NCBI RefSeq assembly: GCF_001412655.1
Contig: NZ_CP012996.1
Span: 5,890,001-5,954,000, forward strand
Direction: 5' to 3'
Length of the DNA stretch: 64,000 nt
Origin: Pedobacter sp. PACM 27299
GTDB taxonomy: Bacteria; Bacteroidota; Bacteroidia; Sphingobacteriales; Sphingobacteriaceae
The position numbers and the translations under genes are program-made. This document shows, one piece after another, positions 44,551-54,054 of the stretch (positions are counted from its first letter, which is position 1; each line of letters opens with the position of its first letter). The notes below the pieces were generated by a model that ran no database searches, had not been told where the DNA came from, and saw nothing but the letters and a program-made list of their open reading frames with translations.

Positions 44551-46530
44551 CTATTTATAACTTCTTTGTGCAACCTTGATGTTTCCGAACTTCAATTCCT
44601 CTTTATGCAGATTGAAAGTCACATCTCCTTTGTATTCCCATGCTGATACATAAGCATAGTTTTCATCATCACGAAGTGCTTCCCCTTCTTCTGTCTGGAA
44701 CTCTTCTCTGAAGTGACCACCACAAGATTCATTTCTGTTCAAGGCATCGATACACATCAACTCACCCAACTCGATAAAGTCGGCCACACGACCTGCTTTC
44801 TCTAGTTCAGGATTGAATTCATTTGCTTCACCTGGAACACGTACATCCGACCAGAAGTCTTTACGCAGCTGCTGAATTTCAGCAATAGCTTCCGTTAATC
44901 CTTTTGCATTACGGGCCATACCACATTTATCCCACATGATCTTTCCTAATTTCTTATGGAAATGATCTACAGATTTGGTTCCTTTAATGGCGAATAATTT
45001 ATCGACAATACCTTTCACACTTGCCTCAGCTTCCACAAATGCAGGGTGATCCAATGGAATCGCTTTAGTAGCAATCTCTTTAGATAAGTAAGCACCGATA
45101 GTCAGTGGGATCACGAAGTAACCATCTGCAAGACCCTGCATCAATGCAGAGGCACCCAAACGGTTTGCACCATGATCTGAGAAGTTAGCTTCACCTAAAG
45201 CGTACAATCCTGGAACTGTAGTCATCAAGTTGTAATCTACCCATAGTCCACCCATTGTATAGTGAACAGCAGGATAAATACGCATTGGCAACTCATAAGG
45301 ATCTTCTCCGGTGATTTGCTTGTACATATCAAACAGGTTACCATATTTTTCCTTGATCACCTCACGGCCTAAGCGCATGCAGGTTTCTTTATCAGGATTA
45401 TGGATGTTGTGTTTATTAGCTTCAATACGGCCGTAACGTTCTGTATTTGCTTTGAAATCCAGGTATACTGCCAATTTAGATTTACCTACGCCATAACCTG
45501 CATCACAACGTTCTTTTGCAGCACGAGAGGCTACATCACGAGGAACAAGGTTACCGAAAGCAGGGTATCTGCGCTCTAAATAATAATCTCTTTCTTCTTC
45601 AGGAATGTCTGTCGCAGTACGATTATCATCTTTTTTCTTAGGTACCCAGATTCTTCCATCATTACGTAATGACTCAGACATCAGGGTTAATTTACTTTGG
45701 TGATCTCCTGAAACTGGGATACAAGTAGGGTGAATCTGCGTATAGCAAGGGTTACCGAAGAACGCACCTTTTTTGTGTGCTTTCCAGGCTGCAGTTACGT
45801 TACTGCCCATTGCATTTGTAGAAAGGTAGAAAACGTTACCGTAACCACCAGTTCCTAGTAATACTGCATGACCGAAATGGCGTTCCAGTTCACCAGTGAT
45901 TAAGTTACGGGCAATGATACCACGTGCTTTACCATCGATGACTACAACTTCCATCATTTCATGGCGGGTAAACATTTCTACTTTACCCATACCAATCTGA
46001 CGCTCTAGCGCGCTATATGCTCCTAAAAGCAATTGCTGACCCGTTTGACCGGCAGCATAGAATGTTCTTTGAACCTGTGTACCACCAAAAGAACGGTTGT
46101 CTAAAAGACCGCCATATTCTCTAGCTAAAGGCACACCTTGCGCCACACATTGGTCAATAATGTTTGCACTTACTTCTGCTAAACGGTAAACGTTAGCTTC
46201 GCGGGCACGGTAATCACCACCTTTAATCGTATCATAGAATAGACGGTAAGTACTGTCTCCATCATTCTGATAGTTTTTTGCGGCGTTGATACCACCCTGA
46301 GCAGCGATAGAGTGCGCTCTTCTTGGTGAATCCTGGAAGCAGAAACACTTCACTTTATAACCCATTTCAGCTAGAGTTGCTGCTGCAGAAGCACCTGCCA
46401 ACCCAGAACCTACTACAATAACTTCTATGCTTCTTTTATTTGCCGGGTTAACTAATGGCATCGACGACTTTAATTTCGTCCATTTTTCCATTAAATCACC
46501 TTCCGGTATATTTGCATTTAATTCAGCCAT
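44551..46530 (-). CDS. sdhA: Succinate dehydrogenase/fumarate reductase flavoprotein subunit
   Basis: A 659-residue catalytic subunit oxidising succinate to fumarate. The FAD-binding motif [12 protein letters not shown] is at 39-50. H73 in [10 protein letters not shown] is the expected covalent FAD histidine. The substrate region includes [16 protein letters not shown] and [19 protein letters not shown]. The long form (about 640-660 residues) matches the Bacteroidota and epsilonproteobacterial type that works with a single cytochrome b subunit. It lies 29 nt after sdhC. Confidence 0.96.
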   Translation of the reverse strand: MAELNANIPEGDLMEKWTKLKSSMPLVNPANKRSIEVIVVGSGLAGASAAATLAEMGYKVKCFCFQDSPRRAHSIAAQGGINAAKNYQNDGDSTYRLFYDTIKGGDYRAREANVYRLAEVSANIIDQCVAQGVPLAREYGGLLDNRSFGGTQVQRTFYAAGQTGQQLLLGAYSALERQIGMGKVEMFTRHEMMEVVVIDGKARGIIARNLITGELERHFGHAVLLGTGGYGNVFYLSTNAMGSNVTAAWKAHKKGAFFGNPCYTQIHPTCIPVSGDHQSKLTLMSESLRNDGRIWVPKKKDDNRTATDIPEEERDYYLERRYPAFGNLVPRDVASRAAKERCDAGYGVGKSKLAVYLDFKANTERYGRIEANKHNIHNPDKETCMRLGREVIKEKYGNLFDMYKQITGEDPYELPMRIYPAVHYTMGGLWVDYNLMTTVPGLYALGEANFSDHGANRLGASALMQGLADGYFVIPLTIGAYLSKEIATKAIPLDHPAFVEAEASVKGIVDKLFAIKGTKSVDHFHKKLGKIMWDKCGMARNAKGLTEAIAEIQQLRKDFWSDVRVPGEANEFNPELEKAGRVADFIELGELMCIDALNRNESCGGHFREEFQTEEGEALRDDENYAYVSAWEYKGDVTFNLHKEELKFGNIKVAQRSYK

Positions 46531-46559
46531 TTTATTTAAGCTTTATATAAGTTCAAAAA

Positions 46560-47240
46560 TTATTTAATATAACCTGCATAAATTGCAACAGGCATAATAG
46601 CAAATAGAATTGCGATGATAATTGAATACCATACACCAAATGCTTTTATTAGCGGCGTGTATTTTTTATGATTCCATCCTAAAGTCTGGAATGCAGAAGC
46701 AAAACCATGTAATAAGTGATAACATAGGGAAGCCATTGCGATTGCATATAAAATCACTACCCAAAGGGTTTGAAATCTTGCGACCATCACTGCAAAAAGG
46801 TTCTCATGTCCATTCGCATCTACTGTAGGAATTCCTGTAAAACGAGAAACAACCCAGAAATCAGATAAATGCACGATCAGGAAAATTAAAAGGATCGTTC
46901 CTAATAAACCCATTGATCTGGAATACCATTTACTGTTTGCTGCGCCATCTACTACCGCATACTTTATCGGACGAGCAGCCTGGTTCTGAAAAACCAAACG
47001 TAAACCCTGGATAATGTGTGCCAGTAATCCAGCCATCAATACGACTTCCATCGCTCTGATCAGCCAGTTAGTAGCCATAAAATGTGCCCCTACATTGAAG
47101 GTTAAGCCACCGTCATTTACAAATATCAATAAATTGATAAAGCAGTGAACTGCGAGAAATGAAATAAGAAACAGGCCGGTGATACCCATTATTAGTTTTT
47201 TTCCTATAGACGAGGAAAAAGCGTTTCCGAAACTAGCCAT
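46560..47240 (-). CDS. sdhC: Succinate dehydrogenase cytochrome b subunit
   Basis: A 226-residue membrane anchor with five predicted helices and several histidines placed to hold haem b (HCFINLLIFV, HIIQGLRLVF, HLSDFWVV, CYHLLHGFASAF). This is the single-chain FrdC/SdhC type, in which one protein replaces SdhC and SdhD. It is the first gene of the operon. A -7 box (TACTTTTG) lies 26 nt upstream of its ATG. Confidence 0.93.
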   Translation of the reverse strand: MASFGNAFSSSIGKKLIMGITGLFLISFLAVHCFINLLIFVNDGGLTFNVGAHFMATNWLIRAMEVVLMAGLLAHIIQGLRLVFQNQAARPIKYAVVDGAANSKWYSRSMGLLGTILLIFLIVHLSDFWVVSRFTGIPTVDANGHENLFAVMVARFQTLWVVILYAIAMASLCYHLLHGFASAFQTLGWNHKKYTPLIKAFGVWYSIIIAILFAIMPVAIYAGYIK

Positions 47241-47266
47241 TTGATTGTATTTTAGTTCTATTCATG

Positions 47267-47274
47267 CAAAAGTA
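47267..47274 (-). promoter_or_regulatory. -7 box of the sdhCAB operon
   Basis: On the minus strand this reads TACTTTTG, an exact TAnnTTTG match, 26 nt before the sdhC ATG and followed by GCAT as in the phosphopantetheinyl transferase promoter. No -33 TTTG at the usual distance. Confidence 0.5.
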
Positions 47275-47399
47275 TTTAATAAAAGAATTAATTGGTTAAG
47301 GATTGTCATAAAAAACCGACAATTGGTTTATTTAGAAACGTTCTAGACTTTAGAATAAATAAACCCTGCCTATTCCCAAGAAAAGGCATACCATTAGAC

Positions 47400-47435
47400 A
47401 AAAAAAACGGGAAGCAGTAAAACTGCCTCCCGTTT
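47400..47435 (-). terminator. Rho-independent terminator after the DegQ/HtrA gene
   Basis: AAACGGGA (47405-47412) pairs with TCCCGTTT (47428-47435); after one mismatch GCAG/CTGC pairs on loop TAAAA. On the minus strand it is followed by a T-run (plus-strand A-run 47400-47407). Confidence 0.85.
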
Positions 47436-47460
47436 AAATCATTTATGAAAATGAGATTCC

Positions 47461-48999
47461 TTAGAAAGTGAAGGAATAATTCTGACCATCGGCACCTACA
47501 CCAGTGATCGTTGTCATTCCATTTTTAGAAGTTGGCAATGCCGCTTCTACATCTTTTGCAGAGTTCACTGGTTTGCCATTCACACCTGTAATCAACAATC
47601 CTTTTGGAATATCCAAAGAGTCAAACAGTTTTCCTGGCTCAACAGCAGTTACGACTACACCAGATCTTGCTCCTAATTTTGCTTTCAGCGTAGCTGGAGC
47701 TGGGGCAAAACTCGCACCCAATTTACCGATTGTTGCACCTGTTGCTTTACCTGAAGCTGCAGTCTTAGGTGCAGTTACACTGCTTTCACCTTTTAAGGTT
47801 ACATTGATATCTTTCAAAGTACCATCTCTCAAAATGGTCAGATTGATTTTATCACCCGGGCTCATACGGCCAATTTTTTCCTGTAAATCAGGAGAGTCAT
47901 AAATTGGCTGACCTTCTACTTTCTTGATGATATCACCTTTCTTGATACCCGCAGCGGCACCACCACCGTTTTCTACCACATCCATTACATACAGACCATT
48001 GATGTCTTTAACTTTCAAATCTTCTGCAGCATCTGCATCCAGCGGACGGAAAGAAACGCCAATAAATCCACGTTTTACCGTACCATATTTCCTGAAATCT
48101 TCCAGGATCTTTTTAGCAAGGTTCACTGGAATCGCGAAACCATAACCTTCATTGGTACCTGTTTGAGAAGCAATCGCAGCATTGATACCGATCAGCTCTC
48201 CATTTGCATTCACTAAAGCACCACCACTGTTTCCAGGGTTAATCGCTGCATCAGTCTGAATGAAAGATTCAATACTGGTATTGGTACGCTGAGGCGCTTT
48301 ACCTGTTCTGCGGTATTCCTCATACTCTTGTTCCGTTAACTGGTTTTGCTGTCTGGCAAGAATACCAATACTTCTGGCTTTTGCACTCACAATACCTGCA
48401 GTAACGGTAGTTTGAAGATCCAATGGGAAACCTACTGCCAATACCCATTCTCCAATTTGAACGTTATCAGAGTTACCCATTTTCACCACTGGTAATCCGG
48501 TTTCTTCTACCTTAATCAAGGCAAGGTCAGTATTTGGGTCAGTACCAATTACTTTAGCCACTACCTTCCGGCGATCAGAAAGAATCACCTCAATTTTATC
48601 CGCATTTTCCACGACGTGGTTATTGGTTACAATATATCCGTCCGGTGTTAAAATCACACCTGATCCTGAAGCAGCTCTTGGTGCACGCGGCATACTGCGG
48701 CCACCACGACCAAAGAATTCTTCGAACATATCTGCTGGAGAACCCCCACCTGATTGCTCGCTGCTTTTACCACCATAAGTAGTCTTAATATGCACTACCC
48801 CTGGCGATACTGCTGCCGCGGCCTGTACAAAATCTACCGCTCCCGTAGAGGAAACCTTCGCAGGGTTATTTGCGAAAAGTACATTTTGCTGTTCAGTTAG
48901 TGTTCTACTATCCTGATTACGTTCTAATAATTTATAGCCACCTAATGCAGCCGCTCCACCCATTAATGCGGCTAATGCTATCAATCCTATTTTTTTCAT
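47461..48999 (-). CDS. DegQ/HtrA-family periplasmic serine endoprotease
   Basis: A 512-residue stress protease and chaperone. The N-terminal helix (about 3-21) is a signal anchor or uncleaved signal. The trypsin-like domain has the triad H128 (VTNNHVVE), D158 (DPNTDLALIKV) and S258 (NPGNSGGAL). A longer loop than usual sits at about 214-242 (QQNQLTEQEYEEYRRTGKAPQR). Two PDZ domains follow at about 300-390 and 415-505. It removes misfolded periplasmic proteins. Its promoter -7 box lies 132 nt upstream of the ATG, so the mRNA has a long leader. Confidence 0.93.
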   Translation of the reverse strand: MKKIGLIALAALMGGAAALGGYKLLERNQDSRTLTEQQNVLFANNPAKVSSTGAVDFVQAAAAVSPGVVHIKTTYGGKSSEQSGGGSPADMFEEFFGRGGRSMPRAPRAASGSGVILTPDGYIVTNNHVVENADKIEVILSDRRKVVAKVIGTDPNTDLALIKVEETGLPVVKMGNSDNVQIGEWVLAVGFPLDLQTTVTAGIVSAKARSIGILARQQNQLTEQEYEEYRRTGKAPQRTNTSIESFIQTDAAINPGNSGGALVNANGELIGINAAIASQTGTNEGYGFAIPVNLAKKILEDFRKYGTVKRGFIGVSFRPLDADAAEDLKVKDINGLYVMDVVENGGGAAAGIKKGDIIKKVEGQPIYDSPDLQEKIGRMSPGDKINLTILRDGTLKDINVTLKGESSVTAPKTAASGKATGATIGKLGASFAPAPATLKAKLGARSGVVVTAVEPGKLFDSLDIPKGLLITGVNGKPVNSAKDVEAALPTSKNGMTTITGVGADGQNYSFTF

Positions 49000-49131
49000 T
49001 TGTCTCTTATTTTTTGTATGTTTTTAATTATGTCCATTCCTTCTGGTTCAACCGATCTGCCCGATTGGCGAAAAGCCAGAAGCTGTTTATTAATTTTACC
49101 TGTTAAGAACTTTTCTTTTCAATGATATAGT

Positions 49132-49139
49132 CAAATTTA
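49132..49139 (-). promoter_or_regulatory. -7 box of the DegQ/HtrA gene
   Basis: On the minus strand this reads TAAATTTG, an exact TAnnTTTG match, 132 nt before the ATG. It predicts a leader of about 125 nt. No TTTG at the usual -33 distance. Confidence 0.4.
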
Positions 49140-49220
49140 ATACCATATCAACGATATTTGCATTAGTAACAGCCCTTTAAAACTGTTAAAAAATGTTAAA
49201 ATAAAAACCACATACCGTTT

Positions 49221-50006
49221 ATGAAAACCAAGTTCTTCAAGTACCAGGGCGCAGGAAATGACTTCATTTTAATTGACAACCGCGATTTATCTTTCCAATA
49301 TAAGGATAATAATACGGTTTTAGACCTGTGTAACAGGCGTTTTGGAATTGGAGCAGACGGATTAATGCTGCTTCAGGACCATGAAGACTATGATTTCGAG
49401 ATGTTGTACTTCAATGCAGATGGAAAATTGGGCAGCATGTGCGGGAACGGTGGAAGGTGTATTGTTGCATTCGCCAAGTACCTGGGCATCATTGATATAG
49501 AGACTGAATTTTTGGCAGTTGACGGCCCTCATTATGCCAAAATTTCAGCAGAAGGTGATTGGGTAAACCTCCAAATGATCGACATTGATACCATCGAAAA
49601 AGATGGAGACGCCTATGTTTTAAATACGGGATCACCACATTATGTACTACAGGTGACCGGCTTAAAGGACAAGGATGTATTCACAGAAGGAAAAGCGATC
49701 CGCAATAACGATACTTATAAGACCGAAGGAATCAATGTAAACTTTGTAGAAAATCAAGGTGATCATTTCTTTGTACGCACATTCGAAAGAGGCGTGGAAG
49801 ATGAAACCTATGCCTGCGGAACCGGCGTCACTGCCGTAGCCCTATCCATGGCGCAGCACTTAAAACAAGCAGGTCATATAGAAACCCCAATCAAAGTACT
49901 GGGCGGTGATTTAACCATCCAGTTTGATTATGATGGTTCAAAATTCAGAAATATATTCCTTTGTGGCCCTGCAGTTCAGGTGTTTACAGGGTCAGTAAAC
50001 CACTAG
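49221..50006 (+). CDS. dapF: Diaminopimelate epimerase
   Basis: A 261-residue enzyme converting LL- to meso-diaminopimelate for lysine and peptidoglycan. Its two catalytic cysteines are C74 (SMCGNGGRC) and C199 (YACGTGVTAVAL). Substrate-binding blocks are visible (KYQGAGNDFILID at 7-19, NTGSPHYV at 135-142). The stop codon abuts that of the converging helicase gene with no base between, so transcripts must overlap or end inside a coding region. Confidence 0.96.
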   Translation: MKTKFFKYQGAGNDFILIDNRDLSFQYKDNNTVLDLCNRRFGIGADGLMLLQDHEDYDFEMLYFNADGKLGSMCGNGGRCIVAFAKYLGIIDIETEFLAVDGPHYAKISAEGDWVNLQMIDIDTIEKDGDAYVLNTGSPHYVLQVTGLKDKDVFTEGKAIRNNDTYKTEGINVNFVENQGDHFFVRTFERGVEDETYACGTGVTAVALSMAQHLKQAGHIETPIKVLGGDLTIQFDYDGSKFRNIFLCGPAVQVFTGSVNH

Positions 50007-52289
50007 TTACTCCCCTTCTGCAAGGTGTGCGGCCACACCGATTTTAATTTCGCCGAACGTATAGTCCCTACCCAGGTGTTCCCTAATCGGATTCATCTGG
50101 AGGGTCTTTAAATCCTGAATGGCCTTCAGAATATTATCCAGTTTCCTTTTACCAAGGATATCTTTAGCAGAAACCTCATGTTTTGCTACGTAATAAGCCA
50201 AATGCCCCTCAATTGTACCAATCACCATTTTACGTTCTGATGCGATCTCAGCCAATGTTTTCCCAGATTTTAGCATTTCCAGAGAAACCTCTTTTGTATC
50301 TACTTTTGGTGCTTTCTCCACCTTCTCAGCAGCCGTTTTCCCTTTTGTAGTTTTGCCCTTTTTAGCTGTAAAGTCCAGTTTACCAGGAACAGCAAATACT
50401 TTGGCCATGGTAGCTGCCCTTTCCGCCTGGCTCATCAAGGCGGTCACGTCCTTTTTAGTAAATTCTGTTCCATTAATGGTAGCATTCAACATCGCAGTGG
50501 CTTTCCTGATTTTCTTATACTGATCATAAAACAAAGCTTCCATTTCCAGCAGTTCCGTTAAATAAGCAGTGACTTGTTTATCCAGTTTCACCAGCTCCAT
50601 ACGCTCAAAAATGCGTTTGGAAAAGCCAACTACAATCGGATTAAAATAGTTTTCTGCAGCAATCGTACGTTCCAGTAGCGCTGTTCTTCCTTCCGGCGTG
50701 TCCACTGCATACATACGCTGGATTTGCGAAAGAAATTTGTTCGCATTGGCCTTCACTTCACTCAGGTCTTTCAACAGCTGTCCGGCCCATTTCACATGTT
50801 TCTGTTTCGCAGATTTATTGATGTCTTTGGTATAAGAATGCACATGTTCGTACACATAATTATCCAGTGGCGTCAAATCAAAACATTGCAGCAGGTAGGT
50901 TCTCAAAAAGGCATCACTTTCGGTCACGATCTGCGTATCCAAGCTCATCTGACTTTCTTTAGTTTTGGAAAAGAAAGATACGTTTTGATCCTGTCGGATA
51001 CCAGAACCTGAAATCTTCGAGGTCAGGATCAGTCCATCAAGTGAACGAAGACGGGATAATGCCACATAAATTTGTCCGGGGGCAAAAGCACTGCCGATGT
51101 CAATGATTGCCTTATCGAAGGTTAAACCCTGACTCTTATGTACAGTAATTGCCCAGGCGAGTTTCAAAGGATACTGGGTAAATGTTCCTGCCAGCTCCTC
51201 TTCAATCTCTCCGGTCACCTTATCCGTCGTGTATTTAATATTTTTCCAGGTATATTTCTCCAGGATAATCTTTTCATTCGTGCCTTCTGCCTGCACCTCA
51301 ATCAGATCTGTTCTGAGCTCGGTTACCACGGCGATCTTTCCATTGAAAAAACGCTGCTCTCCGGTAGGATCATTCTTAATGAACATGACCTGAGCACCTT
51401 TTTTAAGCTCCAAAACGTGTTCAGCAGGATAGGCGTACTCTGAGAAATCGTTCTCCACCTTAGCAGTATACAGATAGGAAGGGGCTTTTAATTCCTCTAG
51501 CCTTTCCTTGTTTAAGGTATCCGCTTTGTTATTGTGGGTGGTCAGGGTAATGTATTTATCATTTACAGTAGGCTTAAAATCGGCCTTATAATATTTATCC
51601 AATAGCGCCACATCCTGAGCCGTCACTTCATTGTTGCGAAGGTTATTCAGCAGGTTGATGAACACCTGATCTGCCTGTCTGTAGATTTTCTCCAGCTCGA
51701 TATAGATTGGTGGATTATTCTGCAGGGCCAGCGCATCGAAAAAGTAAGCGCTGTTATAAAATTGCCCCATCAGGTTCCATTCCGAAGATTTCACTACGGG
51801 TGGCAGCTGGTGTAAATCACCGATAAACAACACTTGTACGCCTCCAAAACTGGCGGTATTGTTCCTTCTGATGTAGCGCAGCACCATATCTATGGCATCC
51901 AGTAAATCGGCACGGAGCATACTCACCTCATCGATGATCAGCAATTCCATATCAATCAGCACTTTCCTTTTTGAGGAAGTCATGTTTAGATGGCGGACAA
52001 TAGATTTCGGGGTATTGTATTGCTGGTTATAATGATCCCCATCTGCAGCCGGAGCTTTAGGCAGATACGTTCCAAAAGGAAGCTGAAATAAAGAATGAAT
52101 GGTGACTCCCGCTGCATTGATCGCTGCAATCCCCGTTGGTGCTGCAATCACTGCTTTTTTATGAGTCAGTTCTATCAGGTTACGTAAAAAGGTTGTTTTA
52201 CCGGTGCCGGCCTTTCCTGTCAGAAAGATGTGTTTAGCAGTATAATTTACAAATTTAGCGGCAAGCTCGGCGGGGTTTTGTTCGGACAT
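50007..52289 (-). CDS. PIF1-like superfamily 1 helicase with C-terminal helix-turn-helix
   Basis: A 760-residue ATPase. Walker A GKAGTGKTT is at 25-33 and Walker B ELLIIDEVSML at 115-125. Further SF1 motifs follow (FIGDLHQLPPV, then WAITVHKSQGLTFDKAIIDIG and YVALSRLRSLDGL). The middle of the C-terminal half is helical. The last 80 residues (EVSLEMLKSGKTLAEIASERKMVIGTIEGHLAYYV) form an HTH_40-type domain as at the ends of RecQ-like helicases. It probably acts on replication forks or recombination intermediates. The combination PIF1-helicase plus HTH_40 is known in Bacteroidota. Convergent with dapF at zero distance. Confidence 0.9.
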   Translation of the reverse strand: MSEQNPAELAAKFVNYTAKHIFLTGKAGTGKTTFLRNLIELTHKKAVIAAPTGIAAINAAGVTIHSLFQLPFGTYLPKAPAADGDHYNQQYNTPKSIVRHLNMTSSKRKVLIDMELLIIDEVSMLRADLLDAIDMVLRYIRRNNTASFGGVQVLFIGDLHQLPPVVKSSEWNLMGQFYNSAYFFDALALQNNPPIYIELEKIYRQADQVFINLLNNLRNNEVTAQDVALLDKYYKADFKPTVNDKYITLTTHNNKADTLNKERLEELKAPSYLYTAKVENDFSEYAYPAEHVLELKKGAQVMFIKNDPTGEQRFFNGKIAVVTELRTDLIEVQAEGTNEKIILEKYTWKNIKYTTDKVTGEIEEELAGTFTQYPLKLAWAITVHKSQGLTFDKAIIDIGSAFAPGQIYVALSRLRSLDGLILTSKISGSGIRQDQNVSFFSKTKESQMSLDTQIVTESDAFLRTYLLQCFDLTPLDNYVYEHVHSYTKDINKSAKQKHVKWAGQLLKDLSEVKANANKFLSQIQRMYAVDTPEGRTALLERTIAAENYFNPIVVGFSKRIFERMELVKLDKQVTAYLTELLEMEALFYDQYKKIRKATAMLNATINGTEFTKKDVTALMSQAERAATMAKVFAVPGKLDFTAKKGKTTKGKTAAEKVEKAPKVDTKEVSLEMLKSGKTLAEIASERKMVIGTIEGHLAYYVAKHEVSAKDILGKRKLDNILKAIQDLKTLQMNPIREHLGRDYTFGEIKIGVAAHLAEGE

Positions 52290-52432
52290 ATTATTGGCAT
52301 CAATTAAAAATAAACCATCTTTAAATTGTTGTGCTCAAAGATAAGAAGAATGCTGTTAATTAATAATGATTAAAAATCAATCGTTATACGATATAAAATC
52401 CGGGTTTACACTCCAGGTAAAACGTCTAAAAT

Positions 52433-52466
52433 AAGCAGAGCCCGATCTTCGATTCGGGCTCTGCTT
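52433..52466 (-). terminator. Terminator hairpin after the sulfatase gene
   Basis: AAGCAGAGCCCGA (52433-52445) pairs with TCGGGCTCTGCTT (52454-52466) on an 8-nt loop. It ends the sulfatase transcript on the minus strand and may also stop readthrough from the other side. Confidence 0.8.
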
Positions 52467-52474
52467 AATTCTAT

Positions 52475-53998
52475 TTATTTTTTCGATTTAATCTTTTCCA
52501 GCAACGCGGCCATCTCTTTTACCCTTTCCGGATATTTTGAGGCCAGGTTGTTCTTTTCTGCAAGATCTTCTGTTAAATGGTACAATTGTGCGGTTGGCAG
52601 ATTGCCGGTTTCAATTCCTACATCCTGCATGAAAGCACCGCCATTACTTGGACTAATGTATTTCCAGCCATCTTTCAATAACGTAAGCGAGCCTCCTTGT
52701 TCCACAAATACGGATCTGCCTTTTGGAGATTTACCCGTCAGTGCCGCTAATACATCTTCACTATCTGGCGCATCACCCACAGGAATCGGCTGTTGGATCA
52801 ACTTTGAAAAAGAAGCCAGTAAATCCATCTGGCTCACCAATGCGGAAGATACCTGAGGCTTCAGCTGACCTGGCCAGCTCACAATAAACGGAACTCTGGT
52901 ACCGCCTTCCAGTGCACTGTATTTTCCACCGCGCAATACGCCCGCAGGCTGATGTCCATTTTGTTTTGTGACTGCTTCATCCTGATAACCATCGTCCAGT
53001 ACCGGACCGTTATCACTGGTGAATACGATCATGGTATTTTTATCAATGCCCAGCAATTTCAGCTGTTTCATGATCTCACCAATCGTCCAGTCTAACTGTA
53101 AAATCGCATCTCCACGCAGCCCTAACCCACTCTTACCTTTAAACCTTGTGGCCGGCATGCGTGGCACATGCGGTTCTGTTAAAGCATAGTACAGGAAGAA
53201 TGACTGGTGTTGATTTTTCTCAATAAAGCCCTGAGCAGTACTTAAGAAAGTGGTCGAAACCTCCTCATCTACCCACCTTGCCATTTTTCCACCGCTCATA
53301 TAACCGATACGGCCAATGCCATTGACGATGGTTTGGTTGTGCCCTTGCCCAGGCGAACTCTGCATTTTCAGCAATTCAGGATGGTCTTTTCCGGTTGGGT
53401 CGTTCCCAACCTTTTGTTTATAATCTACTTCAATAGGATCATTGGCTTCTAAAGCCAGTACTTTATGGTTTTCAAGAAATACCGTTGGCACGCGGTCTGC
53501 GGTAGCAGGAAAGATGAAAGAATAGTCAAACCCAACCTCATTCGGTCCTGGTTTCAACTCCCCGTTCCAATCTTTAGCAACGGCTTCACCAATACCCAGA
53601 TGCCATTTTCCGACAATCCCAGTTTGATAACCTGCTTTCTTAAAAAGATTCGGCAGTGTGGTCTTACCGGTAGGGATGATCAATGCCGCATCACCAGGCA
53701 AAATTCCGGTTCCTTTTCTACGCCATGGATATTCGCCCGTCATGAAGGCATAACGCGAAGGCGTACAGGTAGCAGAAGTAGCATGGCCATCGGTAAAGCG
53801 GATGCCTTCTGCCGCCAGGCGGTCTAAATTTGGGGTATTGATCTTTGTGGCACCATAACAGCTCAGGTCTCCATAACCGAGGTCATCTGCACAAATATAA
53901 ATGACATTAGGTGTATTTTTCTTGGGCTTTTTCGCGGTCTGGCCAATGGCCGTACAGGCCAATGCCATAAAAAAAAGGGTCAATAGGTTCTTATTCAT
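52475..53998 (-). CDS. Exported sulfatase (arylsulfatase family)
   Basis: A 507-residue sulfatase with a signal peptide ending near IGQ (residue 20). The formylglycine motif C78-T-P-S-R82 follows the metal-binding D38 D39 (ADDLGYGDLS). FTSDNGP supplies the other metal residues, and GKWHLG the further active-site block. It is Cys-type, so it needs the anaerobic/aerobic formylglycine-generating enzyme from elsewhere in the genome; none is in this window. It lies 56 nt downstream of susD, so it may be cotranscribed. It likely removes sulfate from a host or algal glycan taken up by the SusC/SusD pair. The sugar is unknown. Confidence 0.93.
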   Translation of the reverse strand: MNKNLLTLFFMALACTAIGQTAKKPKKNTPNVIYICADDLGYGDLSCYGATKINTPNLDRLAAEGIRFTDGHATSATCTPSRYAFMTGEYPWRRKGTGILPGDAALIIPTGKTTLPNLFKKAGYQTGIVGKWHLGIGEAVAKDWNGELKPGPNEVGFDYSFIFPATADRVPTVFLENHKVLALEANDPIEVDYKQKVGNDPTGKDHPELLKMQSSPGQGHNQTIVNGIGRIGYMSGGKMARWVDEEVSTTFLSTAQGFIEKNQHQSFFLYYALTEPHVPRMPATRFKGKSGLGLRGDAILQLDWTIGEIMKQLKLLGIDKNTMIVFTSDNGPVLDDGYQDEAVTKQNGHQPAGVLRGGKYSALEGGTRVPFIVSWPGQLKPQVSSALVSQMDLLASFSKLIQQPIPVGDAPDSEDVLAALTGKSPKGRSVFVEQGGSLTLLKDGWKYISPSNGGAFMQDVGIETGNLPTAQLYHLTEDLAEKNNLASKYPERVKEMAALLEKIKSKK

Positions 53999-54054
53999 GT
54001 GTGTGTGATTTAAGCTGCCCCTAAGATAAAAACAAATAGGGGCGGCCAGATAAA

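Noticed and set aside
48870..49106. A 78-codon open frame on the plus strand over the 5' end of degQ
   Set aside because: It is antisense to the signal anchor of a well-supported gene, and its translation has no family features.
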